Assembly (NCBI RefSeq): GCF_001039355.2
Contig: NW_019775754.1
Span: 159,761 to 223,760 of the forward strand
Direction of reading: 5' to 3'
Length of the DNA stretch: 64,000 nucleotides
Origin: Lingula anatina
Lineage: Eukaryota; Brachiopoda; Lingulata; Lingulida; Lingulidae
Position 1 is the first letter of the stretch. Every line of letters begins with the position of its first letter. A program made the translations under genes and the position numbers. The notes beneath the pieces are model-generated. The model worked only from the letters and a program-made list of their open reading frames with translations. It was not told the DNA's origin and ran no database searches. Positions 35,633 through 49,200 of this stretch are shown here, in pieces.

Positions 35633-36059
35633 TACTGCATTATAATAGCAACCGATTTATGAAGTCTTTCATTAGCTTTGATAAATTTTACAATGGTTAA
35701 TTATAGCATAAAATGACTGACCAGTCATAATAGCAGCTATTTTGTTATAAGCTCAAATGGAAATGTCAACATCAGGTATACCCCAGAAAAAAAACATTAT
35801 TCAGTAGTGTCTTCAGCAGTGCAAGGTTGCATTTCTCAATCATGGACCAGAGTGCATGATCGATGAGGTTATTCTCCATATTTGTTGTTACACGACAAGG
35901 TTGGCGTTACCCTCATGGAATCATAGCAGACAACCTGACGATTCGTAGGTTCGCTTGCCGTTTGCACTCCCCCCCCCCCCACAATGCAATTTTCACACAT
36001 GCGCGCATCGATTTTGTATCTGTAAAGTGGTGAATAATTACCATTGAACCTGAATAGGA

Positions 36060-36470
36060 AGTCATAAATGGGCAATCTGTGACCTTGAATTTGACCTTTG
36101 ACCTACTTTTCACCATGAACTGAACTTTGCAAGTTTTCCATCCCTTATATCTCCAAAACTGGCAGAGATATGCCCATATTCTAGCAATTGAACTGTGATC
36201 TTCAAATTGACCTTTGACATATTTTTCGCTACAAACCTCACTTCACAAATTTGGATTTTTACTTTTCCCCATGACTTTGTTTTAAATGGTAATTTTCAAC
36301 AAAAATTTTTAGAACTCGTTTACTGCATTTTGTAGAGCTTGTCAAGCACAACACTGGATGTGGTGTCCCCCTTTTTTTGTTTTCCATATGAATGCGCTTA
36401 ATCCAGCTGTTGGTACAATACCTGGAGGCGGTATCGCCTCTCTGATCCTCTAGTTTCAACACGTTTTAAA
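36060..36470 (-). repeat. Interspersed repeat family, copy 3 (inverted)
   Basis: Reverse complement of the family at 19477 and 32540. It shows TTTGACCTACTTTTCACCAT, TGCATTTTGTAGAGCTTGTC and, at its end, CGCCTCTCTGATCCTCTAGT. Confidence 0.7.
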
Positions 36471-36712
36471 ATGTTCATTAGCACCATGTGTTAACATCAA
36501 GAAGTCTCAAAATTATTGTTCCATTGAACCCTCATGTGAAAAATATGCCTCACAAATTTTAGTTCTATTTTCTCTCTTGTAAATCCCATTATCACATACT
36601 ATAGTATATATGTGCTTATCTTAAACATGTGGTAATGTTACTAAAAACATTTTTTGTGTCAACATGAATTCTTTTGACAGCTGTGAGAGACTGCTGGGAA
36701 AAAAGGCCGACA

Positions 36713-39346
36713 TCATCGCTTTGCCTTGGTAAAATACTGAGGCATTCTTTTCTTTTTTGAGGAAGCCTGCAGTTTGTTTCTTCTCAGTGCTTTTTTCCTT
36801 TTCATTCTGTATTCCTACAAGAATAAAAAAACTATTACTAAGAAATTGGGATACAATTTGAAGAACTACTAATAAAGTACAGATTTACATCAGGAAAAAC
36901 TGAAATCAATAGAAATTGTTTGTGATATATAGAGCAAATAAGTCTCAAAGAAGGTATTACAATTATAAAAACACTCTTCTACGCTTAGTTGACCAATTGT
37001 AATTTAATCATATTTAACCAATTGTTATTTAATAAAACTAATCATTGATTATTAATTAATATTAAATTACAATTGGTTTAAATTTATTAAATTAAAACGT
37101 GTTAAGTATTTTGAAAGTACCTCTACTAGATCTGGTTTCCTTTCGTTCCACTTCTTTCTGATCTCCTCCAATCCCTCCTGTCTGTGGAAAAAAGCTATGC
37201 CCTCTGGAGAAACATTTACAAATCGCGTTATAGATGATGCTAACTGAATTTTTATTGAGTCAATGTGTAATTATTTTCACTTTTTTTGTTTTTGTTGTAA
37301 TTCTGATGAACAATCTATCCAGACATAATCAACTAAATTTTTTTTATGAACAATAAAAATTTTCATAATGGAAATAAAGAAACCTTTGCATCACCAATGC
37401 ACTGTCTTTATTTATTCTTTCGTTACTTATGGATATGCAAATCCAACATATAAAAGAAAAAATCTAAACATCTTCTGAAAATTTTTTCTCTCATTACCTT
37501 TAAGTCTATTGTCATCTTCCTTGAAAAAGAAAGTCTTTACTGCGGTAGACTGCACAGGCATTGTTTCTGCATGACGCTCACTTATATTACTGAAATACAG
37601 AAGTCAAGTTTACTCATGACATTTACATAGAACCATGTCTAAACCAGAGATTCAGAAACTTACAGGGACAGTAGATAACTTTTGTCATATAACTCACATA
37701 GTACCTCTTCTTTTCAACCATTGCTCAGTCAATCTTGCACGGCAACAAGTTAAACTATTAATTTTATTATAGTGGCAAGACAGCAAGTAATGCAGCCATT
37801 ATGATTAAAGTAAATATCTTATCTTTACCCCTGTCTAAGGTTTTTGCAGTGGGTACTTATCTACTCATAGACTGAGTTCCCATGAACAAAAACACAGGGT
37901 CAGTCTAACTCTATGAAGATTCACGCTAAATTGCTATCAACTCAAGAGGCTGTCACACCTACTGATTTAGCTAGGGAATAATTAACTTTCATGCATGCTC
38001 AGGCCTCCAGTAATTAATTACCACCTAACAGCTTTTGTAGGCGTGGCAGACATTTAAGCAGCTTAAGTTAATAGCAATTAAGTGAGAATCTCTTTGGAGA
38101 TAGATCGATCCAAAGTTGGTACCAAAGTCTCTGGGAATGGTCTCCTAGTCTCCGATTTCCTGGTCTTTCTTCAAACCTCACCTGTGTTTACTGGCCTTTT
38201 CTTCATCATCTTCATTATCCTCCCCATCATCACTGTTTGTGAAGCAGAAATTCTCCTGTTGCCATGGCAATGTGCTTGGCAGAGGGGAAGGTTTAGTTTT
38301 CAGTTCTGAAAATGTGAAGAAGCAAACAACTTCTAGAATCAACAAATTCACTTACAAGCCATTAAATTAATACGAACTTGTATATATTTCAATAAATTGT
38401 CTGGGCATTTTCTGCAAAATGATTTTTTTACCAAAAAGATATTTTTCTTTAGATGAAGGGACAACATTAAAAAATCTTTACCAAAAATATATTTTTCTTT
38501 AGATGAAGGGGCAACATTAAAAAATCTATCATTTCTGCTACAGTACAAAACCTTTACATATTATCTTCAAATTCACATTATGATGAAACAACACACTATA
38601 CCTTTATCATTCATCTCCTCATTGCTGCTACTGGTGCCTTTCTCTGGTGACTGTTTGCTGTTGCCAAGGAAACTAAAACCTTGATCACTTGCACCACCAA
38701 ATATGTCCTTAAAAGATGTACTGACTTCATAGAATTTTTCTTTAGAAACTTCAGGCACAGGATCTATGTCTGTCTTTTCATCATCCACTTTATTCTCGGT
38801 TTGTTTCTTTTTCCTAAAGCACAAGCAGCGAACTTATTAAATAGATGCTTATTAAACCATTTTCAGTTAAAACTTAGTAGAAATCATATTAGCAAAACAT
38901 TTTGTAGACATCTGTATCTTATTAAAACAGTTAAACTGACTAGCTGTGAGAATATTAATGCTTCTAAACCTCAATTCAAATTATTCTCCTTGACAAAATT
39001 TAACTTCAAGTTGGTAAAAGAGTTCTTGACTCGCAGTTACAAGTTGTTTTTGCAATATCTTACGAATGTTAAAGCTTTTTTTTTTACATCATTGGTGGGC
39101 AAATTTGCACAGAGAGAGAGAACTAATACAGTTATCCAAGAGTACATGTTTTTTAAATAATCTTACTTTTCCTTTTTAGCAGGAACTGTTGACTCTATCT
39201 TCAACTCAAACTGCTTGTGTTCTTCTCTGGTGGGATCATATCTTACACCACTAATATCTCTGTAATAAAAATAAATTTACTTCTGATGAAAAGTAACTGG
39301 AAATATTAAAGTCACCAAAAAAAAAAAAATAAATAAAAAATAAATA

Positions 39347-39377
<31 letters not shown>

Positions 39378-42300
39378 AATAATAAAACGTTCCTGCAAAC
39401 ATCTGCCAAATGTGTTATATATCTACAGAAAACAAAATCAAAATAGAAATCAAAATACCCTTATTTCTGTCTAACTTCCATGTGTCAAAATTTGCTAGAC
39501 TCCAATTAAAATGCATGGAATGAAAATGTGAAAAGAAAACTATGTAGCTGTACTTACGTGAATGCAGACCGTCGTTTAACCCGTTCACTTTCCCCAACCA
39601 CTGTCTTTAAGATCTCAAGAGCTTTCTTCTTTTCTTTCTGCAAACTATTCTCATCTTCTGCCATTTCAGAATCCTGGTGGATATCTTCTTATTGAAAATT
39701 TAAAAGTAGTGTAAGAATGTTGTCCTAACAATGAAACCACAACTGAAAGCATGCTATCTTTGTTCTATTTAATATAAAGTTCAGAACGCAATAAATCTAC
39801 TGCTTTGCTTTCTTTTCAATACAATTTGACACAAGATACACACAATGTCAATCAAGCAAAGAATCATCTTTAACATCTTTGACATAGAATTTGACACAAA
39901 AGAGAGATAATATAATTCAAATCATTAACCAGGGATGAGACTACCATTTTAATAAAATTAGTGAAAACATGGGTTAGGGTCTAGGGGGCCACCTGCATCA
40001 TTCTTAAAAATGATATTTCTGGCTCCCAAAAAGTCAGAAATCCACTGATAGTCAGAAGAATCTCACTGCCGTTTAACATATTCAAAACATATAACTTGAC
40101 ACAAAATTATACAAAAACTCACCTTGTGTATCTCCTTCCTCTCCACTGTCACTCTCCTGGAACCTCTCGTCCAGCCTGAAACGACTGTCACTTCCAAATC
40201 GTCCCTGCAGCTTCATTAACTGAAGTAAAATTCCAACATGCCCTGTCAATCATATCAAATAACACTGTTGATTCTTTCAGGTATGAAAATAGCATTTAAA
40301 AAATACCATATTTGAATAAACTTAAAAGTAAGAACTAAAAATGCCTTTAAATATTTTATCTAATTTTTTTTCATTCAAGATTATTTATATAAAGTAACTG
40401 GTTGGGTACAATATATTCAAACCAGTTACTTCATTTTAGGCTACTGTTTTAGTTGAATTAAGTTACTGTAAATCAGTACAATGTCAAATTTTGCATCAAA
40501 AGCATGTATAATATAGCAGTTATATTTTGGGTTGTTATGCCAGTTTACAGCGATGAAAGCTTTACCTTCTGCCCTGCCTTGCCCTCGAATTGTGGTCGCA
40601 GTCTGAACATGTCTGCCTCTTCATTTTCTTCTGCATCACTGTCATCACTGTCAAACAAAACTGAGGTCTTGGGGGCCTTCTTGGTTTGACTTTTCAAAGA
40701 TTTTAAAACTGTCTGAAAGTGCAAAAATATTAAAAACTTATTTGGCTATCATAAAACAATCAGCTTCACAAAGAAATATATTCAAAAATAAAAGATGCTC
40801 GTTTCTTGTTAACTGTCTCAATATTACTGTTGCTTATGTGCGCAACTACTGATACTTTTAAATTTCAATCAAATTTTTGTCTTTTTCCTTTAACTTGAAA
40901 TAAGACTCTTACAATTTCTTCTTTCTGGGTCTTGGTACTTGAACTGGGTACACTTTGTATAGGTTGCTGTTCCTCCTCAGAGTCTGAGTCAAACACAATG
41001 CGCTTATTCAACGTGCTGCCACTGTCCTGTAAAAGTTGAAACCGGCCTTGACACCATCACCAACATATAATTCTTAAGGCAGCAATAAGTGATTCACTTC
41101 TTTCTTTCCCCCCCCCTGCCCCCCCCCCCCCGCTGACATTTTAATGTTTAGAACTTCTTCACAGAACCAACATATCTTGATTATATTTTAGTTTGTACAT
41201 ATCCAAAAACCTATACTTTCCAGATTTTTTTCCCTAAATCAATGACAATTTATTAAATAAAATCTTATGTATTTTATGTTTCTTTATATGAAACCCATCA
41301 TTTTCAATGACCAACTTTGTTTATAATGCTACCATGCTTTATTCCTTTTCTTACCAATGCAGCCAGGGCCTGTTGTATGGCACGCTTTTGGTCCCGAGTC
41401 TCTTTTTGCCTCTGTTTCAATGCCTGCAATCTCTTCTCATTGTCACTCTGGTGTTTCTCCTCTGTCATTCTGCTTGCACTGCCACCTACTGGTATGTTTT
41501 TCTTTTTGCCTTCTTCACCTACTGGTGATTTGGGCTTTGTTACAGACATGCTCGTATGTCCCTGACCAGATTTAATTGGTGAACGCACACTAGTTCTGCT
41601 CTGAGATGCAGCAGTAGAGACTTCTGTATTCAAGTTTGACAGCTTTCTCTCTTTTTGGCCAGATTTCATACCAAGGCCACTTGATGTCTTTTTGACTACT
41701 GCCTTGGCAACTGTTTTCTCTGATACTTTGTCATCTGAATCTGAGCTGGAAGAATCACTACTCTCACCATCAGAAAATTTGGCTAAATTGCTGTCTTCAG
41801 CTTCACCATGCTTAGTTTTATTCTTAATCATAGCAACCTGACCTCTACTGATGGCACTGGAGGAAGACAAACCAACAGGAACAACTTCAAAATCATCACC
41901 ATCATCAGCATTATCAGTACCAGGTTTGTTTGTGCCTTGTCTCAACCTCTCTTTCTCCCTCTCTTGTCTGATCAATTCTTCAATATCACTTTCCTCATCT
42001 GAACTAGATGGAGGACTGACTCCCCTTGGAGCTTGGGGTTCTTTTACAGGATCATTTGCTAAATGTTGCTTAGGCTGCAATACAGTTTTCTTGGTAGATT
42101 TAACATTATCAGAGTCAGCAGAGGAATCTCCATCTATATTGTTGTCATTTCTTTGAATTTTTTCCTGTGGTTTAACTCCCTCTGAACTCTTTTCCTTTTC
42201 AGAATCTGTCTCCTTACTGTCATTGCAGTCATTTCGAGGTTCTAAATGAGACCTCCATCTTGTTAATGTGTTTATATTAGCAGGAGAGTCCGAGTTCGAA

Positions 42301-45196
42301 GAAGACTCCTCATCACTGCTATTATTGTCATCACTTTCACTATTAACAGTTCCAGTTACTGACTGTGTCAATTGCTTTTGTTTGGTAATTGGTCCATGCT
42401 TAACAGAAGTTCTTGACGAAATTTTTGAAGATTGATCTAATTGCATTTCACATGGCCTTACATTAGATTTCTCATTGTTCTGTTTCTTGATGCTTTCAGC
42501 ATTATTTTTCAACTTGGGTAAACTTTGGGTCAGAGGTGATTTTGATGACTTAGATTTTGATTTATTTGAAGTGAGCAGTTCATCTGTATCAGCAGAACTT
42601 GCAGACTCACTCCCAGATTCATCTCCCTGGTTTTGGATATTACTGCTCTCAGTATTACTGTTTCCCTTTTTCTTCTTTTTAAAACTTTTTGTCAAATTAA
42701 CTCTATCCTGTGATGGTTTTACTGCAGACATATGGCTTTCAGAAACAATTTCAAAGTCTGAGTTCATTGAGTTTTCTTTCAATTTAGAGCTAACAGTGCC
42801 ATTCTGAATGGGGGTCACTTTTAAATCCATATTGGATTTGGTATTGTTGTTCTTCTGTGGTGATTTCAGATGAGTCCATTTCTCAAATTCCCCCTTTCTT
42901 TTCTTGGTGATTGCTGAATCATCCTGGTCCATTTCCCAGGTCAGGGACTGAACTGGACACTGGTCAAACCTGTGGTCATCTTTAACTTTGGTTAGTTGGT
43001 GGCACTGCTTGGAGGGGTCCACCCGAAGGAGCTTCAGGAAAATTAAGGGAAACGTTTAAATCATCAATTTATGTCAATGTGTTCTTTTATCAGGATGTTG
43101 ACAAATATAGCAGTTATATCAAAAGGGATTAACTCTGTTTTTTTATTGACAGTATATTTACAAAAGAAAACAAATAATTATATAAACACAATTTCTACTA
43201 AATCATGGTCAAATCACTACTAAATCATTCTACTGAACTGACAATAAAAGACAATAAAAAGTAACTCAAAAGAATACCTTCTTCTTATCTTTTTGCCTGA
43301 TGTTTACAACTGGTAAAACTCTTCCATACTTTCCAACAACCCAGTCCTGAAGAAAATAAGTTTCAAATCACATGTCTTATTTTATACATCTGTGCATGCC
43401 ATCACAGTGCTATCAGAAAAAGGCCCTGGGTAATTTTTCAGTTTTTATTCTATCAAGAGTTTACTAGCCCAGTGTAAATCAATAACAATAACTTTGCAAA
43501 GGTGGACTTCTGCTTAGCTGATTACATCAGTTATAATGTTCAGAATCAATTTTAGTGGCTTAAATATGGTGGAAACAGGCGACTTAACTAAATTTAAAAC
43601 TAACTTAAAGCCATATCATTTACACAGCAATCATAACTTGGTTTTCATCTACTATTATCCAAGCCTCCTCATTTATGACAACAAAAACATAGTATATAAA
43701 AGAGAGACTTGACTTTAAAAAAAAAAAAAAAAAAAAAGTGCAAGATTCAGACATGGACCAAAGGGTTTTTAAATCATGACGTGCAAAATGGTCACCTTTT
43801 CTCCAGTCAGCTCAGTCCCAGGGATGGCACCTTTCACTGTGAGAGTGTCTCTGTCCAAATTAGGCTGGTCTTTGAAGGGATCATGAAGCACCACTGAAGC
43901 AGACTTGGACTTTTTTGGTTTCACTTCCTCAGGCTCAATTTTCAGACTTTCTCGTTCTCGTTTCAACCTATTGATTTAAGACCACATATGTTGTTTGACA
44001 TAAGATATGAACTTGAAAGGTTTATCTTAACTGTGTGCTCACTCTAGGAAAATTTTTCCTATAGCCAAAGAACTGGATAACCTTAGCCAAATCAGAGTCC
44101 ATGATAAATAAATCATAATAATCATAAATACAATCAACAACAACAACAATAATAATAATAAATTAAAACATGTTTACTATCTGGCTTAAATTTACTGTAC
44201 TAGTGTGAGCCCAGATTTTACAATGAGAAAATCTCATCAAGTAAGAAACCTGAAAAATATGCATTACTCATTACTACAACTTTTGATGCTTCAGATTATA
44301 AAAGAGAGAGAGAGCAGAAAACAAAGCACATATCAGTGAAGGGCACAAATACATAGTCTCAAGACTCTGGCAGAACACTACTCCACATATTGAAACAATC
44401 CAGTTACCTGTCTAAGAAACTTTCCTTGGCCAGTTGTATCTTGACTTCTCTTCCTTTCCACTTTGTCTTGTTATACATATTAATACCTGAAATAGGACGT
44501 TTATTATCCTAATGTGGTAAATGAAATCTCTTTGAGTATAATGCTTTAAAGTTCTAAAATATCATTATGTTTAAATACACTTCTCTGTCCTCTACGGAAA
44601 ACACAACTGAATAATTATCTATATCACTGATGAATTAAACTACAAATAGAAAATGAAATACATTTTTAAGAACTTACACTTTTTCAGATCAGCATCAGTG
44701 ATACTTATGTCTAGGTAAGCAAAGGTCTTGCTTCCAGCATTTACACCTGTCATAAAAAATAGTCTTATAGTCAAAAACATGCTTTTAAAGAGCAAGCTAG
44801 GATACAGAAACCACAGAAATGTGAAATGTTTCAAGGTAAATAAAATATTTGTGAAGAAATGATACATAGGCTATAAACAGTATTATTACTTTTTATTCGT
44901 CAAAAACAGCCAAAATATTTTTTTTTTCACTGCAAGATAAGTGTCAGGTTCAACATTTACCTTATAGTGAATCCATAAGAAATATGTACTTATAATGACT
45001 GCTGTAATTGCAAAACATCAGTTTCATTAAAATCATAGATTCATACCAATATTAACTTTAACTTACCAGTTAGATCCTTTTGTAACCTGATATCAATGCC
45101 ATTGATATTTCCAAACCTGGCAAACTTAGTCCGGAGGTCATCTTCAGTGACCTCCTCAAACAATCCCCCAACGTACAGTCTCTTCTTTTCTGCCAT
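36713..45196 (-). CDS. NOL8: Nucleolar protein 8, 16 coding exons
   Basis: RRM protein of the nucleolus involved in pre-rRNA processing. Exons (minus): 45196-45067, 44746-44678, 44486-44408, 43967-43796, 43346-43278, 43031-41355, 41026-40913, 40712-40566, 40219-40123, 39684-39558, 39259-39167, 38813-38602, 38305-38182, 37589-37498, 37203-37121, 36814-36713. All junctions are GT-AG and all phases agree: 1128 residues (human about 1,167). Diagnostic parts: N-terminal RRM (LYVGGL at 7-12, TFAYLDI at 51-57), LNKTKWKG-like NKTKWKGREVKIQLAKESF, DWVVGKYGRVLPV, DPSKQCH and KKRKGEF. A long acidic, Ser-rich middle follows (mostly one 1,677-nt exon). The conserved C-terminal blocks are VRYDPTREEHKQFE, KFYEVS/DIFGG and FFFKEDDNRLK, with a basic tail. 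It shares a roughly 1-kb divergent promoter region with the gene at 46210. Confidence 0.93.
37870..38150. mobile_element. GATCGATC-type MITE, copy 1 (NOL8 intron)
   Basis: It shares TTCACGCTAAATTGCTATCA, AAGAGGCT, GTCACACC, AGATAGATCGATCCAAA and a terminal inverted-repeat character with the elements at 54731 and 61231. It lies about 30 bp beyond the donor of the exon ending at 38182. Confidence 0.6.
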
Positions 45197-45525
45197 CTTC
45201 CATATACTAAAACAGTAAATATTTTTAGTTTTTTTAAGTGTTACCTGTCACATCACTGCCCCTCAGAAATATGAAAATATTGCAGCAGAAGAATTTGCAA
45301 GAAAATTTAGAATTGCTGCAAATATTCAATATTTGTTGAAGTTTGCACCAAGTTTTCAAGGAACTCTTCATTTGCATGTTTAATTTCTTTCTCCAAATTT
45401 TCAAGCTTGAAGAAGGTCTGAAAACACCTAAAATTAGAGTGTCGGGTGCTGAGGCTTTGGCGTTAAATTTACTTTTCGCAAAATTTCAATCTGCACTTAA
45501 ATTCATACCTCTCAAAATTCAGGAA

Positions 45526-45588
<63 letters not shown>

Positions 45589-46209
45589 TTGTGAATTGAC
45601 TTCTTCATTCTAGTGCCTCAGTGCCTGAGGCCTCTTTTCCTAATGTGATATATATATATCAACACACCAACACTGGCAACAGTCAGTTAATTTTAATTAT
45701 AATAACATTAAAATCTGTTTTTAAAATAAATAAAGTTTGTCTAAATATAAAATAAATAATAAAGCAGATGAATAATGAATGCATTTATTCTTGCAAATAT
45801 ATATGCTGCACAGCTTCAGCCTCCACAAGTTCATCCAAAATGAAGTCGAAATAATACATTCAGCTGTGATCAGCAAAGACACGTCTTATAACAAAGGGCT
45901 CTGACTGGTTCTCCAACTTACTTGACTTTTTTTAAACCATAGAAGAAGTGGTGTGGTTCGTGAAATCAACAGATGCCATGCTTTCGGAAATTAGGTCAGC
46001 AGGTGCTTGGTAAAATTGTCGATAGGTGGCGATAAATTACCGCGAAATCAATTTTAATTTTTTTAATTTTTGGTAGAATATTTCAAAAAAATTAACTATT
46101 TCATATAAATTTTTGAAAATTGTTTTCGAAAAATTAATAGTAATCAATTTTTAAAAATATTTTACTTAATAAACAATGCGCCCTCTAGCATACCATTATG
46201 AATCTCAAA
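45197..46209. promoter_or_regulatory. Divergent promoter region of NOL8 and the CENPP-like gene
   Basis: The two start codons are about 1.0 kb apart, pointing away from each other. No TATA box is placed near either gene. A (TA)n repeat occupies about 45528-45585. A shared promoter is inferred from geometry alone. Confidence 0.5.
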
Positions 46210-49200
46210 ATGGCGGGCAGTTCAGAGGGAGATATTCTGGCCCATGTTCAACGGACAATAACCGAGTAAGTCTTTGAAAAAAATCTAGAAAATTTCGAAA
46301 AAAATCATGTGTAAAAGGTAAGGACTTTGCAGGATGAAAAGCGCTTATAGTGCGCTCAATAATTTTCTTAAACGTGGTAGAACAAAGGAGGTCCCGAAGC
46401 CCCATGCGGTCGGAGAACGCGTGATGTCACACATTCGGTATTTTGAATTCGCGCTGATTAATTCAGAGCTAAAGAACTATCGTTCTGGGGCGTTGAAATT
46501 TATCGGAGACAAAATCTTTCGATTTTATTAAGTCATTTGCTATTTTACCTTTCGATAAAGGGGTGACTAGAATATGATTCACTGCATTTCGATCAATATT
46601 GAGCACACACCACGTACCGAACAATGAAGCGCGGGACAAAGCGTGCTTCCGAATGTTTACAGTTTGAGTAAATATCCACAAAAGATTAACCCTCGTCCTG
46701 GAATAAACTCCTTTGTTTACAGATCCGGTAGGTAGTAGGGCAGGTAAAACGTGAACATTTACGAAATTCATTTAAGATACTTTTTTTTCAAAAAGAAAGG
46801 GAATACGTTTGGATAGGCAAACCCTTTGTCTGTTGTGAATTAACTGTGAGGAAATTTCAGTAAAAACTAGAAGTATTGGGAGTCCAACTTCCAAGATGTT
46901 TAACAAAGAGGGTAGGAACAAAGTGTTTAAGCAGAAATTTAAGATTAAAAATTTAAATTTAAATTTAAGAATACAGGAGATGAAATTGAAATTAAGAAGT
47001 CATTGAGGAAAAGTGCTTGGAAGGTAGATTGAAAAAGAACAAAGAAAACTGTGAATTTTTAATCTTCAGCTGAAAATTCCAAAATAATGTAATCAGCAGT
47101 TATCCAAATGTTATGATCAATCAAGAAAATATTTCATTTCTGCAATATTCAAATATACAAATTTGAAAGTAAAGAAAAACATCTACTAGTATATAAATAA
47201 ATATTTATGAAAAGCACTAGTTAATATTGTACAGAAAATCATTAAAAACCTGTATACAGCTTCAGTAGTGATATTTAGTATTGATATTGTCTGTAATTGC
47301 CACTGAATCATATTGTGTTATTTGAAATACTCCATAATTTTTCTTTCCTTGTAAATAGGTTCCCAGAATCAAGTGAGCCTGATAATAATGATCATGATGA
47401 ATCTGTTGAAAACCAGCCTCCCAGGGGCCTGGTTAATTTGGTGGAAACACAGGGGCAGATTTTTACCACAGATGATGGGGAGGATGGTCCTGGTGACCTG
47501 AAAGCAAAATATTTGAAAGAAGTAAGTAGACATAGGAGTAAGGATATTCAGTGAAATTTATGGATAAAAAGTAGGCAGAAAAGGTAGTTAAATTTTTCAG
47601 TAAAATGTGGAGGCAGAAGTATGTTTTTTAATTTTAAATAATTTTTTGACTTCTGTAATGTGTGCGAACTTGGCAGATCAGATAAATTTTATTATTTTTT
47701 TTTTTTAGATTTAAAAATGACTTGTTTGAAGTACTTAAAAAATGTTTTGAGGGTGGGTAGCTTTTTGAGAAATATATTATAATGTGTCAAACATACTCAC
47801 TTATGACAGTCAAAATGATTTGGTATGGAATATTTTACCAGTACTGTTTGTATTATATTCTAGATAGCTGAACTGGAGCAAGAAGTGGCTTTATTAGAAG
47901 AGGAGTATATGTACAAACAGACAGTGGAAGGCCTTCAGCTAAGTTGGGACCAGTTGGAGCTTATTTTGTAAGTGTCTTAAATTTCTAATTTTAAATTGAT
48001 TTATTGTTTTTGAATATACACAACCAATATAACCTGTGCAGTCAAAGGTATTTTTCATCCACAGACAACTGTAGCAATTGAAAGCGCCATGATTGTGAAG
48101 GAGAAGTTTTCATAACTAATATTTGGTTACATAAAGCCTGGTTATTACCCTAAATACGTCTGTCTTTGTGGTTTGTTTCAGTTGATTTTTTTAAAGCAAG
48201 AACAAAGCATTTTAAACTTGTTACTAGCAAATGCTTTTTAGTCTAGATTGTGCTGAATATTTAAGGCAGAATTAGTTACATTTTAATAGCAGACATTTAC
48301 TGAGCCTTTGAATGGAGTTATATATCTGAAGCCAACATATTCACCCGCTGGAAGTAAATTATGGACTTTCATGTAATATCATGACTGGACCACCAGTTGA
48401 ATCTAAGCAAGGCATAACCAGTCACTGAGCAGTGCGGATGAAGGTGGTGACAGCATGTACTGAGCCATTAGCTAATGAGATTCCGTGTAGGAAAAAGACA
48501 TGCTCAGGAATATTGGGAAACTGGCAATGGATGTGATATCACGGGGGTGGAGAGAGAGTGAGAGAGAGAGAGAGAAAGAGAGAGATATTTTATGATGGTT
48601 CATCTGGTTTGCCTTTGTTGATATGTGACCTATGCAATGTCATGAATAATTGAAGATTTTGTGTAGCATGGTATTGTGGTGGAAATGCTGTCATCAGATT
48701 AGTTTTCGAATCAGTCCAGTTAAAATTGTGGAAAGTTAGAAATTGAAGTCCAAGTATTTTTTTACTGAATTTAGGTAGCCATAATCAAAATTGAGTCATG
48801 GTAAGAATGATTTAGCTTGCTATAATGTAACACTTTTAATTAACTTCAGCTAATAACTTGCATTTTAAAGAATATTATGTTCAGTTTTATGATATTGACA
48901 AAAATGTATTGGATTTAAACAGACATTGAATTTTAGAAAATGTTTGTATTTTGAATATAATTGTAGTTTCAAACTTGCACTTAGTATTTCTTAAACAATT
49001 GGTGATTTAAGTTGGCATGGTTTAATTTTCCTTAATGTGGGATTAAAGATTTAAGAAGGCACGAGTGTATTTTAGAATGAAAATTTAAAATTTTTTATCT
49101 TCATATTGTACACAGTGCTGAAAAGAATGTGAACCATGGTTTATTAAAGAACTGAACTAATACTGAATGTAAGCAGTATTGCTTAGAATGATGTTAGCTT

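Noticed and set aside
38681-39160. 159-codon plus-strand ORF
   Set aside because: Antisense to NOL8 exon 38813-38602 and the next intron, where the minus frame is clearly the coding one.
41307-42807. Several plus-strand ORFs opposite the large NOL8 exon
   Set aside because: Shadows of a Ser/Asp/Lys-rich coding exon on the minus strand.
45343-45594. ORF ending in a run of Tyr-Ile
   Set aside because: It runs into the (TA)n repeat of the NOL8/CENPP spacer.
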